A stretch of DNA of 64,000 nt. Origin: Mucilaginibacter sp. GTDB lineage: Bacteria > Bacteroidota > Bacteroidia > Sphingobacteriales > Sphingobacteriaceae. Numbering within the stretch: the stretch's first letter is position 1; the number at the start of each line of letters is the position of its first letter. Position numbers and translations under genes: made by a program. The DNA is taken from contig JAQBOA010000053.1 in assembly GCA_028288305.1 (NCBI GenBank), forward strand, positions 62,001 to 126,000, in the 5' to 3' direction. Shown here piece after piece: positions 18,914 to 28,275 of this stretch. The notes beneath the pieces were generated by a model. The model had not been told where the DNA came from, made no database searches, and saw only the letters and a program-made list of their open reading frames with translations.

Positions 18914-21292
18914 ATGTTTGTAATAAAAAGAGACGGAAAAAGAGAAACGGTAAAATTTGATAAAATTACCGCACGCGTAGAAAAATTGTGCTACGGTTTA
19001 AATCCGGCATTGGTTGACCCGATAGATGTTGCCAAAAAGGTAATTGAAGGGTTGTTTGATGGAGTAACCACATCCGAGCTTGATAACCTTGCTGCCGAAA
19101 CAGCTGCCTCGTTAACCACCAAGCACCCGGATTATGCTTTGCTGGCATCGCGCATAGCGGTATCAAACCTGCACAAAAACACTACTAAATCGTTTTCAGA
19201 AACGATGCGTAGATTACATGTATATATAGACCCCAAAACTGGTAAGGACGCTTCCCTGATAGCTAATGATGTTTGGAAAATAATAGAAGATAACGCTGAA
19301 CTTTTAGACAGTACCATCATTTACGACCGGGATTTTGGTTTTGATTATTTCGGTTTTAAAACTCTTGAAAAATCGTACCTGCTAAAGCTTGACGGTAAAA
19401 TTGCTGAACGTCCCCAGCATTTATTTATGCGGGTATCCATTGGCATCCATAAAGAGGATATAGACAGCGCTATTAAAACATATAATTTAATGAGTGAGCG
19501 CTGGTTTACACATGCTACTCCAACGCTTTTCAATTCAGGGACACCGAAACCTCAAATGTCTTCCTGCTTTTTGTTGACCATGAAGGATGACAGCATTGAA
19601 GGTATATATGATACATTGAAACAAACCGCTAAAATATCACAGAGCGCTGGTGGTATTGGCTTAAGTATCCATAATGTAAGGGCTACAGGCTCGTACATCA
19701 GCGGTACTAATGGTACCAGTAACGGAATTATTCCTATGCTGCGTGTGTTTAATGATACCGCCCGTTATGTTGACCAGGGTGGCGGCAAGCGTAAAGGAGC
19801 CTTCGCAATTTACCTTGAACCATGGCATGCCGATGTATTTGAGTTTTTAGACCTTCGTAAAAATCACGGTAAAGAAGAGATGCGTGCCCGCGACCTATTC
19901 TATGCCCTTTGGGTATCCGACTTGTTTATGGAACGCGTAGAAGCTAACGAAGACTGGAGTTTGTTTTGTCCACATGAAGCACCAGGCTTAGCTGATTGCT
20001 GGGGTAAAGAATTTGTAGATTTATATACCAAATATGAGAGAGAAGGCCGTGCCCGTAAAGTTGTAAAAGCACAAGAACTTTGGTTTGCCATACTTGATTC
20101 ACAGGTAGAAACCGGTACACCTTACCTGTTATACAAAGATGCTGCTAACGGTAAATCGAACCAGCAAAATTTAGGTACTATAAAAAGCTCAAACTTATGT
20201 ACCGAAATTATTGAATATACCGATGCTAACGAAATAGCCGTTTGTAACCTGGCGTCAATTGCGTTACCGCGGTTTATCAGGGAAGGTGTATTTGATCATG
20301 TTAAATTGTATGATGTTGCCTACCAGGCAACCGTCAATCTGAATAAGATCATTGATAATAACTATTACCCGGTAGAAGAGGCACGTACATCTAATTTAAG
20401 GCACCGTCCGGTTGGTTTGGGTGTTCAGGGTTTGGCTGATGCTTTTATCCTGTTACGTCTGCCTTTTGAAAGCGACAAAGCAAAGCAGCTTAACAAAGAG
20501 ATATTTGAAACCATTTATTTTGCTGCAATGACCGCTTCGAAAGACCTCGCAATTAAAGAAGGGCCTTACGAAACTTTTAAAGGTTCACCTCTGTCAAAAG
20601 GGAAGTTCCAGTTTGATTTGTGGAATGTGAAGCCTGATAGCGGTCGCTGGGATTGGGAAAACCTTCGTTTAGATGTGATGAATCATGGCGTGCGTAACTC
20701 TTTATTAGTTGCGCCTATGCCTACCGCTTCAACATCACAGATATTAGGGAATAACGAGTGCTTTGAGCCTTATACTTCAAATATCTACACCAGGAGAGTT
20801 TTAAGCGGTGAGTTTATCATCGTAAATAAATATCTACTGCGCGATTTGGTTAATCTTGGTTTATGGAACTCTGCTATGAAGGATAAGATCATCACTGCTA
20901 ATGGTTCGATACAGGATATAGCAGAGATTCCACAAGAGATAAAGGACCTGTACAAAACTGTTTGGGAAATAAAGATGCGTAACATCATTGATATGGCTGC
21001 CGATAGGGGTGCATACATTTGTCAGTCGCAATCATTGAACCTGTTCATTAACTCGCCGAATGCTTCCAAACTAACTTCTATGCATTTTTACGCCTGGAAG
21101 AAAGGCCTGAAAACCGGAATGTATTACCTGCGTACACAGGCAGCATCGCAAGCGGTTAAATTCACCGTTGAAAACCAGGGCGGTAAAAACATGGAACCTG
21201 TTATACCTGAATTGGTAGACCAGATAAATGACGAAATACCAGCCGGTCCATCTTGCTCAATGGAAGAAGGTTGTGTGACATGCTCGGCGTAA
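18914..21292 (+). CDS. nrdA: Ribonucleoside-diphosphate reductase class I, alpha subunit
   Basis: The large R1 subunit (792 residues) reduces NDPs to dNDPs. It starts with an ATP-cone (about residues 1-90, [16 protein letters not shown]), so it should respond to dATP. The catalytic parts include [22 protein letters not shown] and [19 protein letters not shown]. The C-terminal tail ends CVTCSA, the shuttle cysteine pair that is re-reduced by thioredoxin. The start is preceded by a purine-rich aaggggg, unusually Shine-Dalgarno-like for this phylum. It follows nrdB. Confidence 0.97.
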   Translation: MFVIKRDGKRETVKFDKITARVEKLCYGLNPALVDPIDVAKKVIEGLFDGVTTSELDNLAAETAASLTTKHPDYALLASRIAVSNLHKNTTKSFSETMRRLHVYIDPKTGKDASLIANDVWKIIEDNAELLDSTIIYDRDFGFDYFGFKTLEKSYLLKLDGKIAERPQHLFMRVSIGIHKEDIDSAIKTYNLMSERWFTHATPTLFNSGTPKPQMSSCFLLTMKDDSIEGIYDTLKQTAKISQSAGGIGLSIHNVRATGSYISGTNGTSNGIIPMLRVFNDTARYVDQGGGKRKGAFAIYLEPWHADVFEFLDLRKNHGKEEMRARDLFYALWVSDLFMERVEANEDWSLFCPHEAPGLADCWGKEFVDLYTKYEREGRARKVVKAQELWFAILDSQVETGTPYLLYKDAANGKSNQQNLGTIKSSNLCTEIIEYTDANEIAVCNLASIALPRFIREGVFDHVKLYDVAYQATVNLNKIIDNNYYPVEEARTSNLRHRPVGLGVQGLADAFILLRLPFESDKAKQLNKEIFETIYFAAMTASKDLAIKEGPYETFKGSPLSKGKFQFDLWNVKPDSGRWDWENLRLDVMNHGVRNSLLVAPMPTASTSQILGNNECFEPYTSNIYTRRVLSGEFIIVNKYLLRDLVNLGLWNSAMKDKIITANGSIQDIAEIPQEIKDLYKTVWEIKMRNIIDMAADRGAYICQSQSLNLFINSPNASKLTSMHFYAWKKGLKTGMYYLRTQAASQAVKFTVENQGGKNMEPVIPELVDQINDEIPAGPSCSMEEGCVTCSA

Positions 21293-21346
21293 GTCGGTAA
21301 AGTCCGGAAAGTCAGTAAAGTCCGAAAGTAAAAAATGAAAATTATG

Positions 21347-21380
21347 GTAGAGACGCCCCGATTTGTCGGGGCGTCTCTAC
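21347..21380. terminator. Strong hairpin after nrdA (gtagagacgccccg)
   Basis: Perfect 14-base arms GTAGAGACGCCCCG and CGGGGCGTCTCTAC surround the loop atttgt. There is no U-tract, so it may be a dispersed repeat rather than a classical terminator. A direct word repeat (aaagtccggaaagtcagt) precedes it at 21293-21328. Confidence 0.6.
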
Positions 21381-21398
21381 GCATTTAGGCCTATTTTA

Positions 21399-21572
21399 AT
21401 GGAAACGAAACACGAGATAATCCGTTGCGAGCGATGCGCCACCAGCATGGAGTGTAAGGCAAACGCTTATACCAAATGCCAATGCAGCACGGTGCAATTG
21501 AATTTGAACGAGGTGCAGTATGTCAGTGAGAATTATGAGGGATGTATGTGTGCGGGTGTTTGCTGGAATTGA
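21399..21572 (+). CDS. Cysteine-rich CWC family protein
   Basis: The 57-residue product starting at METKHEIIRCERC has eight cysteines, spaced like CxxC...C...CxC...CxC...CWN. It ends in the CxCxGVCWN motif after which the cysteine-rich CWC family is named. The cysteines probably bind metal; the cellular role is unknown. An in-frame upstream start at 21363 would read through the hairpin arm and is rejected. Confidence 0.8.
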   Translation: METKHEIIRCERCATSMECKANAYTKCQCSTVQLNLNEVQYVSENYEGCMCAGVCWN

Positions 21573-21636
21573 AGGAGGAGTATAGGTTGTCTATTTCAGC
21601 ATAATAATGTTTGTTCCAATAGATCGACTGGCTGAG

Positions 21637-21924
21637 TCAATCTTCAATTCCTCCGCTTGGATCGCCAGATTCTTTGATTATCTCATCATTAAATCCATCA
21701 AGGATTTCCTTGAGCATTTCCAGCTCATCCATTTTGAAACGCTCTGCATATAATTTCGAAGCATGTAATGCTAACTCTGCTAACAAAAATCCAAAGCTTT
21801 TTGCATTTCCATTAAGTCCAGAGTGAATTGTCACATGCTGCTGTTCAAATGCTGCCCAAACTCTGAGTATTTCAAAAGCTTCTTTGTCTTTTAGTGCTTC
21901 CTCTGGAATTTTTAACTCATTCAT
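21637..21924 (-). CDS. DUF5076-like small protein
   Basis: The 95-residue product starts at MNELKIPEEALKDKEAFEILRVWAA. Its core FEILRVWAAFEQQHVTIHSG followed by an Ala/His/Leu helix (LLAELALHASKLY) resembles DUF5076. The function is unknown. A longer frame from 21993 exists, but its extra N-terminus (LVITPT) is a translation of the REP palindrome, so the inner start is chosen. It lies just downstream of the RAYT gene on the same strand. Confidence 0.6.
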   Translation of the reverse strand: MNELKIPEEALKDKEAFEILRVWAAFEQQHVTIHSGLNGNAKSFGFLLAELALHASKLYAERFKMDELEMLKEILDGFNDEIIKESGDPSGGIED

Positions 21925-21971
21925 TATTTTATTATGGATTTTTAGTTTTGTATTGGCTATTATTTCCGCCT

Positions 21972-21993
21972 TTGTTGGTGTTATCACCAACAA
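21972..21993. repeat. REP palindrome (TTGTTGGTG...CACCAACAA), next to RAYT 3' end
   Basis: Nine-base arms TTGTTGGTG and CACCAACAA surround the core TTAT. It is ten bases from the stop codon of the RAYT gene. The flanks are gcctt and accgccatg, shared with the 23625 copy. Confidence 0.9.
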
Positions 21994-22002
21994 ACCGCCA
22001 TG

Positions 22003-22524
22003 CTAGTACGACGTAAGTATTCCAAACTTATCATATCCCGTTTCATAGAATTTTGCTGATGAATATTTATAATCTTCCGGAAACTCAGCCAAGTGCCATT
22101 TTTCCTGTAGCGGATTGTGATGAATATATTCCAGTTTTTGCATAAACACATCCGGACTCCATAAATCAATGCTTAAAGCGTTTCTTTCCCAAAATTGATA
22201 TTCCCTGTCTTTGGCATTTACCCTGTATTGCTCAAGCTTTAACTTATCCGTTTCCAAAAGCTTGAATTTCATTTGCTGTGCGGTAAATCTCAGGAAACGT
22301 AATTGTATTTTATCTTGTTTAAAACCATCCTGTATCTGCCATATCAAATGGATATGATTAGGCATAATTACAAACGCATAAACCACCACACTTTTTTCAT
22401 TTGTTAAAAATTGCAGACTCTTTATAATGATGTCCTTAAAATCATCATTTTTTAAGAGGTGTTTCCATTCCAATATTGTTGCAGTGAAAAATTGAGGGTG
22501 GAGGTCAAAATTTATATCGGCCAT
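22003..22524 (-). CDS. REP-associated tyrosine transposase (RAYT, Y1_Tnp/IS200-like)
   Basis: The 173-residue protein carries the HUH nuclease motif as His57-x-His59 in MPNHIHLIWQ, and the catalytic tyrosine as Tyr133 in EYIHHNP. This layout is that of RAYT proteins, single-copy relatives of the IS200/IS605 transposases that nick and may spread REP palindromes. The context supports it: TTGTTGGTG palindromes lie within about 30 bases of each end of the gene, with five more between 22.6 and 23.8 kb and three at 46.4-46.6 kb. The gene looks intact. The palindrome as its substrate is an inference. Confidence 0.93.
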   Translation of the reverse strand: MADINFDLHPQFFTATILEWKHLLKNDDFKDIIIKSLQFLTNEKSVVVYAFVIMPNHIHLIWQIQDGFKQDKIQLRFLRFTAQQMKFKLLETDKLKLEQYRVNAKDREYQFWERNALSIDLWSPDVFMQKLEYIHHNPLQEKWHLAEFPEDYKYSSAKFYETGYDKFGILTSY

Positions 22525-22550
22525 TAGGCTAAGTTATAAAATATTGGTAA

Positions 22551-22805
22551 TTGTTGGTGTTAACACCACAAAACCACAGCCTTCTTAGCGATATACCCAA
22601 ATAGCAATCGGCATTGTACTAACTTACAAGATAGGGATACTTGTTGGTGATAACACCAACAAGGGCGGAAAATCGTGAAAACCACAATCTTCTTGGCAAT
22701 AGACCCAAATAGCAATCGGCATTGTACTAACTTACAAGACAGGGGTACTTGTTGGTGATAACACCAACAATGGCGGAAAAATAATATTTGTTAATCACCA
22801 ACAAG
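22551..22805. repeat. REP cluster upstream of RAYT: tandem ~107-bp units
   Basis: Palindromes lie at 22551-22569 (imperfect), 22641-22662 and 22749-22770; a half copy follows at about 22787. The DNA from about 22572 to 22790 is two direct units of about 107 bases (ccacagccttcttagc..., ccacaatcttcttggc...). Each contains atagcaatcggcattgtac, acttacaaga, then the palindrome, then gggcgga or tggcgga. Confidence 0.9.
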
Positions 22806-22870
22806 GACAAAAAATTTAGCTAAAAGTTGTTTTTAACATTAATAATTTGTTAACTTTATGTAAACCAAAA

Positions 22871-23599
22871 GTGAACAAATTGTTAATTACCGGGTTATTG
22901 ATTTTCAATTCTCTGAATTGTTTTTCAACCTGTATTGCCATTTATGTTGCTGAAAACGGACACATATATGTTGCAGCGGATAGCCGGAGGACTTTTTTCT
23001 TCGATGATGCCAATGGACAGAAATTTGAAACGGTTTGTAAAATTCATAACGTAGGGTCTAACTACTTCGCCGTTTCAGGCATTGACGACAGTGGCTTGTC
23101 GAAGGCAGCTACCAAAGCGCTGCAACAAAACGCCAATATCTATATTGCCGTTAAATCCTTCGCGCATGCTATGGAAAAACGGTATAAACAACTGATGGAT
23201 GACACCAGATTATTTTATCCCAATAAGTTCCCTAAATTTTTAAAAGACGGTCTGGCAAGCGTAAGCTTCTTTGGATATTATTGCGGGATGCCCAATGTAT
23301 ATAACATTGAATTTCTTTGCAGTTTGGATAAAAACGGGGAAGTTGTAATAAAGTACAGGATAAACAGGATTTTTGTTATAAATGTAATCGGAATTTCCAG
23401 GGATATTGCGAACGCTCAACCTGGTGATATTCCTCCAGTATCTACCATAGACCAGAACCCTGAATTATATGTGGAAGCATTGGTTAAGATAGAAGCAAAA
23501 ATGCACCCCCTTTCCGTAAGCGAACCAATAGACTTACTGGAACTGGGGCCAGACGGTGCAAACTGGATCAGGAAAAACGAAAACGTTGTTTCTTATTAA
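22871..23599 (+). CDS. Predicted exported Ntn-hydrolase-like (proteasome beta-like) protein
   Basis: The start is taken as GTG 22871 (MNKLLITGLLIFNSLNCFS), which gives a plain signal peptide. A TTG at 22847 is an alternative. After predicted cleavage the mature protein would begin TCIAIYVAENGHIYVAADSRRT. This has the look of the N-terminal strand of proteasome-type Ntn hydrolases, with a free N-terminal Thr or Cys and the AADSR motif. KIHNVGSNYFAVSGI matches the next hairpin in the fold. The rest is about 200 residues. It is probably a periplasmic amidohydrolase or peptidase with unknown substrate. It lies between two REP clusters, divergent from the RAYT gene. The family call rests on motifs only. 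Confidence 0.6.
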   Translation: MNKLLITGLLIFNSLNCFSTCIAIYVAENGHIYVAADSRRTFFFDDANGQKFETVCKIHNVGSNYFAVSGIDDSGLSKAATKALQQNANIYIAVKSFAHAMEKRYKQLMDDTRLFYPNKFPKFLKDGLASVSFFGYYCGMPNVYNIEFLCSLDKNGEVVIKYRINRIFVINVIGISRDIANAQPGDIPPVSTIDQNPELYVEALVKIEAKMHPLSVSEPIDLLELGPDGANWIRKNENVVSY

Positions 23600-23624
23600 T
23601 CGATAAGCGTATTTGTTTTTGCCT

Positions 23625-23811
23625 TTGTTGGTGTTATCACCAACAAACCGCCATGCTAAAATAGCAATTGGCATTGTACCAACTTATAAGACAGGGGTAC
23701 TTGTTGGTGAAAACACCAACAAGGGCGGAGAACCGCCATGTTAAAATAGCAATCGGCATTGTACCAACCTATAAGACAGGGGTACTTGTTGGTGAAAACA
23801 CCAACAAGGGC
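23625..23811. repeat. REP cluster downstream of the Ntn-hydrolase-like gene
   Basis: Palindromes lie at 23625-23646 (core TTAT), 23701-23722 and 23786-23807 (core AAAA). The spacer unit (ccgccatg, taaaatagcaatyggcattgtaccaac, agacaggggtac) is the same as in the 22.6 kb cluster. The arms stay perfect while the core varies. Confidence 0.9.
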
Positions 23812-23837
23812 GGAAAAACAACCAATGACTAATGACG

Positions 23838-25097
23838 TTATTCATTAAACCCTGTATCTCGTAATCTTATATAATCATCCAGCGTATTCACTTTAACACC
23901 TTTATCTCTCATCTTTTTAATAAAATCTGCTGTTACGCCATGATCTATTAACTCTTGGGCCTTATCCAATGTAAGGTCTTTAAATCCAAGTGCGTAAATG
24001 CTTTTTATAAAATTGGTGTTTACACCATGATCAATTAATTCCTGAGCCCTATCCAGTGTCACATCTTTATATCCCATTTTTTGCATGCTATAAATAAACT
24101 CAGGATTTACTCCATGATCTCTTAATTCTACAGCCTTGTCAAGTGATATTTTTTCATACCCCATCTTTTGTATACTGGTTATAAACTCAGGACTTACACC
24201 ATGATCACGTAATTCCAATGCTTTATCTAATGGGATGTTCTCTTTATATCCCATTTGGTGAAAACTATTTACAAAACGTGCATTTACGCCATGCTCCCTT
24301 AATTCCACAATTTTATTTAGTGATGGATGTCCCCAGCTTTCGGTTTTAAAAAGGCTAAAATAATCTTCCATTACCTTGCGGTTTAGGTCTTGTTGGGCAA
24401 GATCTTTTAGCTGTTCGTTTGAAACCGCGGCATAACCGTTTACTTTTAAAAACTCGAAGTAGCTTTTATTTATATCGGTAAAGAAAATATCCAGCATTAA
24501 CTGCTTATTAAGGCCCGAATAACCCTTTTGTTCCAAGTATGATTTGAAAGTTGGGCTCTCGGCAAACGTATAAAAGCCATGTCCTTTGCCGGCGGTAAAT
24601 ATGCCTTTAAATGTAACAGTTCCGGCTTCCCTGGTTACTTTGAAAGTGCCTTCATTGCCATTTGGTAGAGTACCAAGTTCTGGTAATAGAAATGATCTGC
24701 CGGTATCCCAGTCTTCACCTGTAAACTGGATATAAACCTTTTCATTTTCAATATAGGCTGTCCATGTACCGGGCACATGACGGCCACTAAAATTTGTCCA
24801 CCCAGCGTTTGCATTAACCACGACAGGCGTAACCACCGGATGTACGTTTGCAGTTACCACAACAGGGTCTACAACCGGATGTACGTTTGCAGTTACCATG
24901 ACAGGATTTACAACCGGATGGACATTTGCTGTAATCACAGGATTAACAACCGGACTGGCGTTTACAGTAACAACCGGGACAGGGTTAACTACCGGCGTTA
25001 CAACTACCTGGCCGTAGGAGTGATAGGTAACACAGCCCATCAACAGCAGCAGGAAGAAATGCTTCCAACTACCCATATTTAATTTTTTTAGGTTCAT
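23838..25097 (-). CDS. Exported repeat protein, paralogue of the BlaR1 sensor part
   Basis: The 419-residue protein has a signal peptide (up to YHSYGQ). A Val/Pro/Asn-rich low-complexity region follows (about 30-105, repeats of NVHPVVNPVVVTA type). Then comes a globular part (GTWTAYIENEKVYIQF...GTFKVTREAGTVTFKG) that is clearly homologous to the region after the peptidase in the neighbouring BlaR1-like protein. It ends in four to five 29-residue repeats (xELRDHGVxPEFIxSxQKMGYKx). It lacks any peptidase motif. It is downstream of blaR1 on the same strand after about 100 bases. It may act as a decoy, ligand binder or partner of BlaR1; this is inference. Confidence 0.7.
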   Translation of the reverse strand: MNLKKLNMGSWKHFFLLLLMGCVTYHSYGQVVVTPVVNPVPVVTVNASPVVNPVITANVHPVVNPVMVTANVHPVVDPVVVTANVHPVVTPVVVNANAGWTNFSGRHVPGTWTAYIENEKVYIQFTGEDWDTGRSFLLPELGTLPNGNEGTFKVTREAGTVTFKGIFTAGKGHGFYTFAESPTFKSYLEQKGYSGLNKQLMLDIFFTDINKSYFEFLKVNGYAAVSNEQLKDLAQQDLNRKVMEDYFSLFKTESWGHPSLNKIVELREHGVNARFVNSFHQMGYKENIPLDKALELRDHGVSPEFITSIQKMGYEKISLDKAVELRDHGVNPEFIYSMQKMGYKDVTLDRAQELIDHGVNTNFIKSIYALGFKDLTLDKAQELIDHGVTADFIKKMRDKGVKVNTLDDYIRLRDTGFNE

Positions 25098-25198
25098 AAT
25101 TGGTTATTTTTATTGGTAATTGGTCATTGATTTTTACACTTTACATTTTATCCATTATTCAGTAATGACTAATGACTCAATGACCAATGACAAGAGGT

Positions 25199-27889
25199 TT
25201 ATTCATTAAAAGCGTTCTTCAGTTCAATATACTTATTAAGATCCTGTGATTTAAAGCCTTTATCCCTCATCTTACTCACATATTCGGGAGTAATACCTGT
25301 TGCTTTTAAAGAGGTAGCTTCATTTAAGGATATATTATTGTAGCCTATTTTTTTGAACCCTTCCAAAAATTCGGGTGTAACACCTGTTGCTTTTAGTCCT
25401 GAAAATTCGTTGATCGAAATATCCTTATAACCCGCATCCTGAAAGCTTTTAATATATTCAGGGGTAATGTCCAATGCTTTTAAGCTTGTTAATTCATTTA
25501 GAGGAATATTTTTATAACCAACACTTTCATAGCTTTTTGCAAACTCAGGTGTAATACCCAATGATTTTAATGAAACCAAATCATTTAACGGCACATTTTT
25601 ATACCCGGCAGTTTTGAAACTTTCGGCAAATTCGGGTGTTACGCCAACAGCCTTCATGCTTACCAATTCATTTGCAGGAATATTTTTATAACCCAGACTT
25701 GTGAAGCCTTTTGCAAACGCGGGTGTTGCACCTACCGATTTCATGGATACCAATTCGCTAGCCCTAATGTTGGTATAGCCTGAAGCTTTTAAACCTGCAA
25801 CATATTCTGCAGTTACACCAGTTGCTTTCATGCTGGTCAATTCTTCTGCTGAGATATTTTTATAACCTATAGCAGCAAGGCTTTTTACATACGCCGGAGT
25901 TACACCAACGGATTTCATAGATACTAATTCATTGGCTGGAATATTTTTATAACCTGCTAAACTGAACTCTTCAATAAATTGAGGTGTAACACCAACCGCC
26001 TTCATGCTGGTTAATTCATTGAGTGGGATATTAGTATAGCCAGCTTTTTCAAGGGAGTTGATATATGCAGCATCAACATTAAGCGCTTTTACTGAAACCA
26101 CATCTTCGGCAGGCATATTTTCGGCAACTACTGTTCCCGGTTTGCCGGCTTTGGTATTGGCGCCATGCAAGTTGTTGATAAATTTGGCGGTAACCCCGGT
26201 TGCTTTAAAACTTACCAATTGATCGAACGATAAATGATTATAACCAGCTTTGCGTATCTCACTAACATAATCCGCGTTTATCCCCAAAGCTTTTCCGGAT
26301 ACTAACTGATCAGGTGTTAAGTCGGAATATCCTGCCTCTTTCCAAAAATTGATATAAGGTTCATCAACTTTAAGGGCACCCATTGCAATCAGGTTGTTTT
26401 TTGAAATACCCTTGTATCCGTTATTTTCAAGCATTGTCACATAATCCTTTTTTATGTTAATCACAAAGAAGGCAAAGTCATCTCCGTCTTCAATATCAGT
26501 TATGCCATGTTGCGCCAGGAAGGCTTTGAAGTTAGGGTCGGCAGTGAATTTATAGTGCCCATAACCCTGGTCGCCATCAAACTTGCCGTTGAACAGGATA
26601 GTTCCGGCTTCTCTTGTTAAGGTAAAGTCGCCTTTTTTGTCCCTTGGCAGTGATGAAAATTCGCTGACCTTAAAATCCGAGTTGCTCGACCAGTTGTGAT
26701 CATCCGAGTCGCTCCTGAATTCAATTCTTATTTTATCGGTCTTAATTGTTGCAAACCAGGTACCTTCTTTCCCCTGGTTATTCGACCAATGTCCGCGGGT
26801 GTGACTATGAACGCTCGCTTTAACTACCTGGCTATAAGCGGCTGGATCATTAAGCGCACATGCCAGTATCCCTAATAGCGGAACAAGGAAAAAATACTTC
26901 CACATAATATGGATGTTTGATTTTTTAGCATTCATCATAACAATCCGTCTTTTTAATAGCGATTGATTATAATTTGTAGTGATACCAAGCGATAGGTGAG
27001 GGGCTGATACTTTTAAAAGGCTCATCTGGTAGCTTGATCTTTCCACTTCTTTGTGCTCCAGAACTGCATCGTCGGTTAAAAATTCAAGATTGCTTTCCAG
27101 TTCGGTACGGTAAAGCCATGCGAAAGGGTTAAACCATTGCAATACCAATACAAGTTCGGCAATTAAAATATCAAGACTGTGTCTTTGCTGGATGTGTATT
27201 TTTTCGTGAAGCAATATCTGGCTGTATGTCTCCCAATCATATTTTTCGGGATTAATAAAAATATTGTTCCCGAAAGAACAAGGTGCTTTATCACCGCTAA
27301 GCTCAACGATGCGGAACTTACCATCCCTGATAAAGGGTTTAGTATAAGCCTGGTAGAGCAATACTACCAATTGCAATAAAAGATTTAAACCGAATGCAGC
27401 AACACCTATCCAGTATATATAGAATAACCATTTTATAACACGCTGTAATAATGGTGTTGTTGTTGCAGCATTTGGTGTGGTACTTTTTATGGTTAATACC
27501 CGAACAGTACTGGATATGTTGGAAACAGTTTTTGCTAAAACGGGGCTGGCGGCTTTTTGTGTTACCGAAGGGACAGCCTTTACTTTTGGGGTTGCATTGG
27601 CTTTTGCATTTGCGGTAATGGTGGCCTTAATATCTGCCTGCTTTTGTGCTGCTATATTTTGCTCGAAATTATTAACAGTTTGAGCAGGTGTTGCCTTAAC
27701 AGTTGGGGCGCTTTCTCTCAGGGTCCATTGCTGGGGTACCGGGATAAGCGGCAATGCAAATGATAAGGCCAGGCAAAATATCAATACCAGCCGGTTTAAG
27801 CGGTAAAAAGTTTCCTTTTGTAATAATAGCTTATAAAACAAAAGACAAACCGATATAAGCAACGCGACATGCAAAATGTATGGTATCAT
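25199..27889 (-). CDS. blaR1: BlaR1-type M56 metallopeptidase sensor with C-terminal 29-residue repeats
   Basis: The 896-residue membrane protein has N-terminal hydrophobic helices and the zinc peptidase motif HEKIH at 228-232. The M56 core continues with FNPFAWLYRTELESNLEFLTDDAVL. After a further membrane segment comes a WTAxI-type globular module. About eleven copies of a 29-residue repeat follow (GYKNIPLNELVSMKAVGVTPEF is the typical first part, shown here in general form). The classical penicillin-binding sensor domain is absent, so the signal is not obviously a beta-lactam. The start codon overlaps the blaI stop (ATGA), so the two are translationally coupled. Confidence 0.85.
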   Translation of the reverse strand: MIPYILHVALLISVCLLFYKLLLQKETFYRLNRLVLIFCLALSFALPLIPVPQQWTLRESAPTVKATPAQTVNNFEQNIAAQKQADIKATITANAKANATPKVKAVPSVTQKAASPVLAKTVSNISSTVRVLTIKSTTPNAATTTPLLQRVIKWLFYIYWIGVAAFGLNLLLQLVVLLYQAYTKPFIRDGKFRIVELSGDKAPCSFGNNIFINPEKYDWETYSQILLHEKIHIQQRHSLDILIAELVLVLQWFNPFAWLYRTELESNLEFLTDDAVLEHKEVERSSYQMSLLKVSAPHLSLGITTNYNQSLLKRRIVMMNAKKSNIHIMWKYFFLVPLLGILACALNDPAAYSQVVKASVHSHTRGHWSNNQGKEGTWFATIKTDKIRIEFRSDSDDHNWSSNSDFKVSEFSSLPRDKKGDFTLTREAGTILFNGKFDGDQGYGHYKFTADPNFKAFLAQHGITDIEDGDDFAFFVINIKKDYVTMLENNGYKGISKNNLIAMGALKVDEPYINFWKEAGYSDLTPDQLVSGKALGINADYVSEIRKAGYNHLSFDQLVSFKATGVTAKFINNLHGANTKAGKPGTVVAENMPAEDVVSVKALNVDAAYINSLEKAGYTNIPLNELTSMKAVGVTPQFIEEFSLAGYKNIPANELVSMKSVGVTPAYVKSLAAIGYKNISAEELTSMKATGVTAEYVAGLKASGYTNIRASELVSMKSVGATPAFAKGFTSLGYKNIPANELVSMKAVGVTPEFAESFKTAGYKNVPLNDLVSLKSLGITPEFAKSYESVGYKNIPLNELTSLKALDITPEYIKSFQDAGYKDISINEFSGLKATGVTPEFLEGFKKIGYNNISLNEATSLKATGITPEYVSKMRDKGFKSQDLNKYIELKNAFNE

Positions 27890-28248
27890 TTTTTTTGCGA
27901 TTTAATGAGGTTTACAATTTCATTTAATTCTTCTTCTGATATTTTTTGCTCTTTGGCAAAAAACATCAGCATGTTTGGATATGAATTATCAAAATACTGA
28001 TTGACTATATCTGTCATGGCATGCTTTTGATATTGCTCTTTTGATATGACTGGATAATAGCGGAAAACGTTACCAATACATTCATGTGAAAGGAAACCTT
28101 TTTCTTCCAAAATCTTAACCATGGTGGCAATGGTGTTATAATGCGGCTTTGGATCGGGCATTTCCTGTATTATTTCTTTTATAAATGCATTTTCCAATTG
28201 CCAGCAGGCCTGCATTATTTGTTCTTCTCGTTTCGCCAGTTTTTGCAT
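27886..28248 (-). CDS. blaI: BlaI/MecI/CopY family transcriptional repressor
   Basis: The 120-residue winged-helix protein (KREEQIMQACWQLENAFIKEI, then PKPHYNTIATMVKILEEKGFLSHE) has the usual BlaI layout with a C-terminal dimerisation part. It should bind a dyad operator and be cleaved when the BlaR1-like peptidase is activated. The likely operators are the twin dyads at 28276-28309, 30-60 bases upstream of its start, which implies autoregulation of the blaI-blaR1-paralogue operon. Confidence 0.92.
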   Translation of the reverse strand: MQKLAKREEQIMQACWQLENAFIKEIIQEMPDPKPHYNTIATMVKILEEKGFLSHECIGNVFRYYPVISKEQYQKHAMTDIVNQYFDNSYPNMLMFFAKEQKISEEELNEIVNLIKSQKK

Positions 28249-28275
28249 AACATTCTAATTTTTTATAAAGTTGAT

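Noticed and set aside
21925-21993. N-terminal extension of the DUF5076-like protein
   Set aside because: The extra codons translate the REP palindrome and its flank; Met at 21924 begins the conserved part.
22847-22870. TTG start of the Ntn-hydrolase-like gene
   Set aside because: It adds a non-hydrophobic piece with Cys and Lys before the signal peptide; the GTG at 22871 gives a standard signal sequence. Kept only as an alternative.
22572-23811. Possible CRISPR array from regularly repeated palindromes
   Set aside because: Units are few, spacers between palindromes are themselves repeated rather than unique, and no cas gene is present. RAYT/REP explains it better.
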